From: Diphasiastrum complanatum
Lineage: Eukaryota; Streptophyta; Lycopodiopsida; Lycopodiales; Lycopodiaceae
DNA length: 64,000 bases
Direction: 5' to 3'
Assembly (NCBI GenBank): GCA_029204225.1
Contig: CM055098.1
Location: forward strand, 7,918,246-7,982,245
The notes beneath the pieces are model-generated. The model was given only the letters and a program-made list of their open reading frames with translations. It had not been told where the DNA came from and made no database searches. Below are positions 57,546 to 64,000 of this stretch, one piece after another. Every line of letters starts with the position of its first letter. The stretch's first letter is position 1. The translations under genes were made by a program, and so were the position numbers.

Positions 57546-58584
57546 AGAGCAGCAATGAGTGAGGATATCTGTCACAGAGAGATCTCCAATCTTGCGCTGG
57601 CTGCAAAATGGCACTTGATTACTTCAATCACCCTCCTATAATTCACCATGATCCAGCATATCTTCCAGAATCCTCTTGATCTCCTCAAATCATTAATACC
57701 AAAACACTAGAATGTTATGCTTGAATGTGCTCTGTTCATCACCAAGAAAACAAGAAATTTTTCTCTGCTCCAAATGAACGAATTCTCCTCAGAATGCCTC
57801 CTTCCTCTTCTCCTTGCATGGGAGAAAATGGTTTTAAAGGTTATCCTCTTCAAAACACCACAATCTCTCCTTCTCCCTTGAATCCGATCCATTGAATTCC
57901 ATTCCACCAATTATCATAAAATTTTTCATATCCATTGGACATGTGTCCATAGCAAATTGGATGTTTTTCGAATCAGTGGAAACTGCTCCACCGACCATTC
58001 GAAGTGTCTCTTCTTCATAACCACCCTTTATTGAATGGCAAAAATGCATTCATAATTTCTTATGAGTCTTCATATTGACACTCTTTTATAAACTATTTTG
58101 GCCTCAAGAACCATTTTCCTTTCATGCTTTGGATTACTTTCAAGATACAGGTACATGGACGATTTATGTCTCCAAGAAATTAACTGACATCCATTTTATT
58201 TTCACATACCCTGACTTAGTACTTTATATTCTCAACTATTATTCCCAACTAGACCTCGAATAATCTTCTGTGAGCAATCAATAATTGCTCCTCAATTGAA
58301 ACTTCATTAAGGCAATATAATCCTCGCCACCGCAAATCGTCTGATCATCATGTTTTCCAATGCGATAAAGACTCTCATTATTAGCTCATCGATTCCAATT
58401 CGAGAGTCGACATAGTACTTTAAATTGGCGATTTTGAACAGGCAATTTCTTTCCTGTTCTTTACTTAGACATTTTGAATCATAAACTGCTCGTCATTAGA
58501 AACTGCGACCGAACGTCCTTTTGTCTTCATGACCATTAACCTTAGGACATTCCTTAATCTTGAAAAGAGTATTATTTGTGATGA
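57546..58584. other. No recognisable gene
   Basis: Short frames only (58075-58263 plus, 57834-58049 minus), none recognised. Confidence 0.45.
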
Positions 58585-59495
58585 TCATTGATTTAATTGT
58601 TGTATTTTCGCTGATTGGTTGTCTTTGTTTTGAACTTTACTTTCGATCTGAAACATAGTATTTTTATCCCATATGTATCCGATGTCATCAATTACATAAT
58701 TGTCGAGATTGACATTTGCATCACTCTCAAACTCAAGGATTTGCTCTTCCTCGACCATACGCCTTTCATCGTCCGATACATTGCAATATGATCCAGATAA
58801 CATTCTCGATCGATCCACTCGGCTCCATTGGCCTTTTCCCATCAGTCCCAACAACTTTTGCAGTCTCTCTTCCAACTTAAACCTCACGACTTTCTCTTCT
58901 CGGTCCTAAAGTGGTTACTTTTCTCCTTCTTTTCAAAGTCGATTTTTCTTTTTCTTTAGGAGAGGGATTTGTTTTTGTGCACGGAACAATTTTCATTCTT
59001 GTCACATCTTCAGTCATAGAAACTGCAACAAATCCAATAATTGTAGCATCAGAAAAAACTCTTTGTATTCCCCCAACATCCATTCACAGCTTATGTTTGA
59101 TGAATAGGGCCATCAAGTTGTTGAAGAGGGAACTCTCTTAGTTAAGAATAAATTCATTTGAGTCGTGAGTTGGTGGCTCAGCAGTAAAATGTGCAGTGTC
59201 CGCACAAAACAAAATAATATGACGCTCAGAACCATCTTGGCCGCGAGTCATAAACTCAGCTTTGTCGAAAGTAAATTCGTCTTGAAGGTAGATACCGCGG
59301 ATGACACCAAGACTTTCAACATTGTTCATGGAAAATTCGGGGTCGCCAATTGATTTAGTGGATATTACCACAAAGGCTTTCACATGAAGTCCACTGGAGT
59401 TTGGTTTTTGAAGTATCTTCCAACTTCTAGTAGGATATAATGGAGAGGCATTCTCGGAGGGCCTGAAGACGGTTTGGTCAGCAGTGTAGAAAGCC
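58585..59495 (-). pseudogene. Conserved exon of the unknown family, copy 3, with longest 3' part
   Basis: The minus-strand exon starts after acceptor CGCTATTTTTTGTAG (ending at 59496) with AFYTADQTVFRPSENASPLY, then KAFVVISTKSIGDPEFSMNN, GIYLQDEFTFDKAEFMTRGQ and DGSERHIILFCADTAHFTAE, very close to copy 1. Stops at about 59136 and 59085 replace Tyr and Leu codons of copy 1. It continues GIQRVFSDATIIGFVAVSMT, EDVTRM, then a Lys-rich stretch (SPKEKEKSTLKRRRKV). A one-base shift near 58885 leads to FKLEERLQKLLGLMGKGQWS, SDDERRMVEEEQILEFESDA and VIDDIGYIWDKNTMFQIESK, ending at 58585. This shows what lies beyond the point where copy 1 is replaced by a minisatellite. Function unknown; possibly a regulatory or nucleic-acid-binding protein (speculative). 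Confidence 0.65.
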
Positions 59496-59583
59496 TACAA
59501 AAAATAGCGTCCCAATAAAATATGAAATAGAATATCAAAATTTTTTTAATACAGTTTAAGTTTGAGGGCCTAACATTTAAACC

Positions 59584-59607
59584 CTCCTCCCGCCGCGACA
59601 GGAGGAG
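59584..59607. repeat. GC-rich palindrome, cluster 4 (single copy)
   Basis: CTCCTCCCGCCGCGACAGGAGGAG, arms CTCCTCC/GGAGGAG, with a slightly decayed CCGCGG core. It lies about 90 bp upstream of the copy-3 exon, next to GTTAGGCCCTCAA, which is also present in the copy-1 intron (14641-14653). Confidence 0.75.
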
Positions 59608-60020
59608 AAGCCCAAAAACTAAATAGTATGTCTGTTCAGTTTTATCATTTTTAAGATTTTTTTATATTTTCAAGTTTTTAAATATAGGAATCCAAACCCA
59701 AACTTAGTTAGGATCTTAAGAGATTTGTTTAGTTAGTGTAAAAACAATGATAAGAAATATACTCAGAATCCCAAGGAATAAGTTCAGGAGCTCAAGAAAC
59801 AAGCTCAAGAAACTCATTCTAAATACTCTAGCTTGAAAAAATTTTATTTTTTTAAATAAGATATCAAAGGCCCTTAGCAGCCACATCCAACAAATTTCTA
59901 TTTTGCAAATTTCTAGATTGTTTTAAAGAGTTTTTGATTTGAGAAAGGGTTAGAATTCATTAAAACAATCTAAAATAAAGCCAACATTTAAATATATATG
60001 CATGAATATTCAGGAAGGGC

Positions 60021-60054
<34 letters not shown>

Positions 60055-60147
60055 CTCTGGGTACTTACTCTTCAACATTGCACAATCCAACTCCAGCGTC
60101 ATGACCTGAAGGCAGTCTTGTCACCAAAGTAGCTTAGACAATTGTAG
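59608..60147. other. No recognisable gene; (GT)n at 60025-60052
   Basis: AT-rich DNA and a 14-unit GT microsatellite. Confidence 0.6.
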
Positions 60148-60480
60148 ATGACAATCAGGGCTGATGTAGCTGTTCAGGAAGTGGAACAACCTGAAACCCC
60201 TACGTCAGTCACCAGATCTGCGAAGAAGATTACACCTCAGAAGAAAGACAACAAGAGCGATCAAGCAACAACAATTGGTACAGAGGGTGGAGAGGCACAG
60301 ACGCCACCAACAAAGGAGATGGAGCATGAGTCCACCAAAGGGAAGAAGCTTGTCAAGCAAAAAAGGAGTCTATGCACCAGGGCTCCAAACCAATCAGGCT
60401 TAGACACAAAGAGCAATAAGTCCCAGATGCCGACAACGCAATCACAAGCAAAGAAAGCCAAGATGTTGGCCATAGTCTAG
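60148..60480 (+). CDS. Hypothetical basic, low-complexity protein fragment
   Basis: 110 codons, Lys/Thr/Gln/Ser-rich, probably disordered (SAKKITPQKKDNKSDQATTI, KKLVKQKRSLCTRAPNQSGL). Composition is clearly less AT-rich than the flanks. Another frame just downstream (AEEKHQAEEEPVKTTVEEEH, about 60530-60625) ends near a donor-like GAG|GTAAGT, hinting at a spliced gene. No family recognised. Confidence 0.3.
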   Translation: MTIRADVAVQEVEQPETPTSVTRSAKKITPQKKDNKSDQATTIGTEGGEAQTPPTKEMEHESTKGKKLVKQKRSLCTRAPNQSGLDTKSNKSQMPTTQSQAKKAKMLAIV

Positions 60481-61104
60481 ATCCAAAGTGTTATAGTAGA
60501 TGATATGGCCACAGCTGATCCACGGACCCAGCAGCTGAAGAGAAGCACCAAGCAGAAGAAGAGCCAGTGAAGACAACAGTGGAAGAAGAGCACACAACAA
60601 CATTAACTGAGGGAAAGGTACCTGAGGTAAGTCCGACAGTACAGAACCGAGCCATTGCTAATCACTCACACACACACCATTATTATCGATGTTCATCAGC
60701 TTGATTAGTTCAATACTAATGATGTGTTAGAAATTTTTGATGAAACTGTTCTACAGAGCCTGCACATATCAAGGAGGAGTTAACTCCCTCGAGCGGACCC
60801 CTCACCCAGACCATTACCGTTTCCATTCTCCTCTCTGCTACACTCACTCCTTCTGATACTGTTACCATCACCACCTCAACTCCTGCCACCATCACCTTGC
60901 CATCTGATATGAAAACATGCTTTCCACCATCTCATTACCCACCATCTCAGTTCCATCTCAAATCCTTTTGTTCAGAGATGTTAGTAACCTATCAAGGATT
61001 ACAAAACAAGCCCTTCAAACCCATGCTGAGATGTCCTTCCATCTACACCGGTTGGTAGCCAGAATGAGGAGCTAACTGATCAGTTAGCATAAAAAGCTAA
61101 AGAG

Positions 61105-61488
61105 TTGGAGACATGCCAAGCTAAGCTTAAAAATAAAAGGATACAAGCTGCAAAAGATGAGCTGAAAAACCAAGAGCTACGAGGAATGTTTCAACAACAC
61201 ATTCAAGATCTCTTACAACTACGAGGTCATCTCAAGCAACAAGATGCACATGCATCAACAACCAAGGAACACCGGTTGACAGCTCAACCAAGTGAAAAAG
61301 TCCCAGTGAAACTTGAGGATATTCTTGTAGTGCCACCATCTGGGGAGGCCATTCGAATGCAGAAATATGTGGAGCTGATTCAGAAGTATGAAGTCCAAGA
61401 GGCCAATACCAAGATTCAACAAGACCACTATGAAGAAAGGTTACTTGAATCTCACGATCAAATCCAGAAGATGCAGCAAGATCTATGA
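61105..61488 (+). CDS. Hypothetical coiled-coil fragment
   Basis: 127 codons rich in Gln, Glu and Lys with heptad-like spacing (AKLKNKRIQAAKDELKNQEL, IQDLLQLRGHLKQQ, YEVQEANTKIQQDHYEERLL). The frame continues past the stop with VLDRVNQL and a Lys-rich end. Together with 60148-60480 it could be a decayed Gag-like or structural gene. Function unknown. Confidence 0.3.
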   Translation: METCQAKLKNKRIQAAKDELKNQELRGMFQQHIQDLLQLRGHLKQQDAHASTTKEHRLTAQPSEKVPVKLEDILVVPPSGEAIRMQKYVELIQKYEVQEANTKIQQDHYEERLLESHDQIQKMQQDL

Positions 61489-63136
61489 GAGGTTCTAGAC
61501 CGAGTGAACCAACTCTAGAGCACCACATGTAAAGTACAAGCCACATTAGCTCATCCAAAGAAGAAAGAAGACAAAGACAGACACAACAGAAGTGGATCAT
61601 CCAAAACCATGACCTGATTGCTCTCACCTTGGACTCCATTCACCTTCCATCTATCCTTCCTATCCAGATTCATAATCCACTTGTGGCCACCAGTATTATC
61701 TTGCATTCCATTCGCTCGATGGACTAACAAATCAATGATTTATGTATGGACTTATTATAGAATAAGTTTTATTAATCTTTTGAACATAGATGGGCTAGGA
61801 AGAAAGAAGATAGAAAGGAGAAACCAACGAAGAAAGAACAACCTCTATTGTTGATAGTAGAAAATGAGAGAGGTCACAGAAGATTGAACTGTGTGGAGAG
61901 AGCGTAGAGCTGGAGATTTGTCAAGTACCATATCGGATGATCCAGAGAAGGATAGTTGATTAGTTGCGTTGATGATCAAACTATTGTTGAGCAAAGTTGA
62001 TGTTGTGATATGTATTGTCGCATAGAATTGTAAGAATTATTGTTATTGGAATGAGAACCTTTGGAATATTTCACACCAGATTTGTGCACCATTTGTCGTT
62101 TATAATTGTGATGAGTGTTTGTAAAGCTCTGAGAATAATCAAGAAGCGTTGCAAGTGAGAATTGGTATTTATCTGTTGTATGAATTTAAGATTGTAGTAT
62201 TGAAACTATAGATCTGCTACATGTAATTGTAGTAGTATGTTGATGAATGTCAAGCAGGTAGAACTTATCTGAAATACTCATGATAATAGGCTAGACATAC
62301 AAAGCTAGATGCTTAGAATGAGTTGTGAGTTATGATTGCCATGTTCCATATTCTATGGAGATGCAGTTGAAGTGAGGAGTGTTAGGATTAGCTATTCTTT
62401 TAGTTGATTGAGTTTGAGTGAATAATAGAGATTTGGAAATATTGATTCTAAGTAGAAGCTTGTGACTGAATAGAGTGTTCGGTAAACCCAGAATTTTGAT
62501 TAATCGGTTGTGTGCCAAGTACAGCTCTATATTCAATGGTTGGCGGGATATGGAGTGGGAGTGTATATCTGCCAACAAGAGGGGTAGGTATGGATTTTCA
62601 CATTGGATCTAAACAAGGGCAAGGGCAGTGTGTAGAAGGTGGGAGTTTCTACTCACAGGGCTCTGTTGAAACTTTTCTAACCTATTTAACCAATTTCCTA
62701 TCTATCTTGAAAATCTCACTTAACTATGCTAAGGGACAACCTCCTGGTTTAATTGGGTCGATCTACAAGTAAATCTAAAATTTCTTAAATAGATAATCAA
62801 ATTTGTGGGTCATGGTCAACTGCTATCCTAGCCTATGGGCTGAGATCGGGTACTTCTATAATTTTAATTAGATCTAAATTTACCTCGCTAACTATTTGTC
62901 TATATCTAATCCAAGTGCTATCATCCGAGGCTAACTAGGGCTAACTACTCCTAACTAATAGATCTATCTGAACTAGGAACAACTAACTAAGAAATTCTAA
63001 TCCGGCCTACCCTATTCTATCTAAGCTACATAAGAGTCATGGTCAACAACTATCCTAGTCTATGAGTCTTGATTTGTTACTCTAAGGCTAATTGATCTAA
63101 AACTTACTGTAACGGATCATAATTCCTAGATCTAAT
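61489..63136. other. No recognisable gene
   Basis: A direct repeat, GTCATGGTCAAC..CTATCCTAG.CTATG, occurs at about 62810 and 63038. The 86-codon frame at 62512-62772 matches nothing known. Confidence 0.45.
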
Positions 63137-63931
63137 TGTCAGAAATGGTGAACTCCTGCAACTTTGTCGCAGCACGAACAAGACACGAAGGTCGAATGAG
63201 AACAATTTGCAACAGTCAACGTGTCTTTGACTCGAAGCACGAATGATTCGTGAATCAATCGCAACACCTCCAGGACCGCAAACCGCAAAAGGGACGCGAA
63301 ACGAAAACTACAAAAAGAAATGAAAAGAACGAAAGCAAACGGGAGATAACAAATCAGACGAAAAAAAATCTTCCGCGCTACCAGTTGGCAGCTCAACGGG
63401 CTTCATGCCCAGCTGAAACGAGTAGCAACAATGGAGACTAACTAACTAGTTGATTAGCGTTACTAGTCATGTGATTCGACGTTTAGCTATCTTGTAAACT
63501 CCACATAGTGGAGGTATAAAACAATCCCCTCTGATTCATAACAAAAAGATGTGAATACAGAGATCTGTAAGAGACAGAGAGAGACGTAGTGAATAGAGTA
63601 AGAAAGTAAAGACACCATAGTTGTGCATGAAAGTCTACCAACAAGCAGAACACAGCGAAAGAGTAGAATGTCATTCCGCCAATGAGCGAGACACTGACGA
63701 ATTCACTCTAAATTAAAACTGATAATACAGTCACTCTCTTTTTGTACATCTCGTCTTGTGTTGTGTATCATGATTGCTAGAATAAAATATGTTCTGTGAT
63801 GCGTGGTCGAGTGTCTGGGATCCTGTAAGGGCTTCTGCACAAAAAGATAATTTAAAGACAAAAAATTGTTCGCGATAAAGAAGATGAAGAGGACGAATAT
63901 GAATCAGTCCCACACACGTGCTTCCGCGACA
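63137..63931 (+). mobile_element. Copia 5' LTR at the right edge (about 795 bp)
   Basis: It starts TGTCAGAAATGG and ends TTCCGCGACA directly before a tRNA-Met primer site. A TATA box, GGTATAAAACAA, lies near 63513-63524 after CCACATAGTGGA. It is unrelated to the other LTRs here. The internal region lies beyond the window, so whether the element is intact cannot be judged. Confidence 0.75.
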
Positions 63932-63944
63932 TGGTATCAGAGCC
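63932..63944 (+). other. tRNA-Met primer binding site
   Basis: TGGTATCAGAGCC, plus strand, immediately after the LTR end. Confidence 0.9.
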
Positions 63945-64000
63945 AACAGGTTGTCACTACTGATATCCTAGCAATGATTCTTCTAGATAGTATAATATGG

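Noticed and set aside
57121-57606. 161-codon minus frame
   Set aside because: It covers a GA-rich tract. The Ser/Leu/Pro product is a composition artefact.

Overview
The window looks like nuclear DNA from a land plant with a large, repeat-rich genome. It is AT-rich with long microsatellites (CT, GA, TA, GT). It is full of plant-type Ty1/copia elements primed by initiator-methionine tRNA, with Ty3/gypsy chromodomain-type remnants, a CACTA (En/Spm) remnant and split ORFs with GT..AG introns. A fern, lycophyte or other non-flowering plant is my guess; the sequence does not prove it. I see no rRNA, tRNA gene, CRISPR array, bacterial operon or recognisable single-copy housekeeping gene. Nearly every supported coding region is a transposon gene or its decaying remains.

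Layout. 0-9 kb: a truncated copia LTR (1655-2477), a copia 5' LTR with tRNA primer site (4912-5374), otherwise no recognisable gene. 10-13 kb: a broken transposase-like gene (copy 1, minus strand), a degenerate 700-bp minisatellite and a perfect 218-bp palindrome. 13-17 kb: a cluster of short GC-rich palindromes, a conserved exon of an unknown gene family (copy 1) and a 1.5-kb minisatellite that cuts that exon short. 17-23 kb: nested Ty3/gypsy and copia remnants, ending in an LTR that is itself a hairpin. 23-30 kb: pieces of at least three copia elements on the minus strand. 30-34 kb: copy 2 of the unknown family with its own palindrome cluster and a tandem duplication. 34-36 kb: copy 2 of the transposase-like gene. 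37-41 kb: copia reverse transcriptase, a chimeric copia leader and the C-terminal part of a CACTA transposase-associated gene. 41.6-43 kb: two more families of short palindromic motifs. 45.4-47.9 kb: a decayed reverse transcriptase gene with an N-terminal zinc finger. 48.8-50.4 kb: an intron-containing unknown gene. 51-57 kb: the best preserved copia-type element, with intact Gag-Protease and a second long ORF in place of integrase/RT. 58.5-59.6 kb: copy 3 of the unknown family. 63.1-63.9 kb: a 5' LTR and primer site of a copia element that runs off the right edge.

Two things do not fit standard annotation. First, an unrecognised gene family present three times (14.7, 30-33.5 and 59 kb) is accompanied each time, in the intron or intergenic DNA just upstream of its conserved exon, by short GC-rich palindromes. 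These share a CCGCGG-type core, and their outer arms change in a mirrored way from cluster to cluster. Second, a copia group carries an unrelated conserved ORF with hydrophobic segments. It is seen once downstream of Gag-Protease (51-52.4 kb) and once fused to the start of RT (27.3-27.9 kb).
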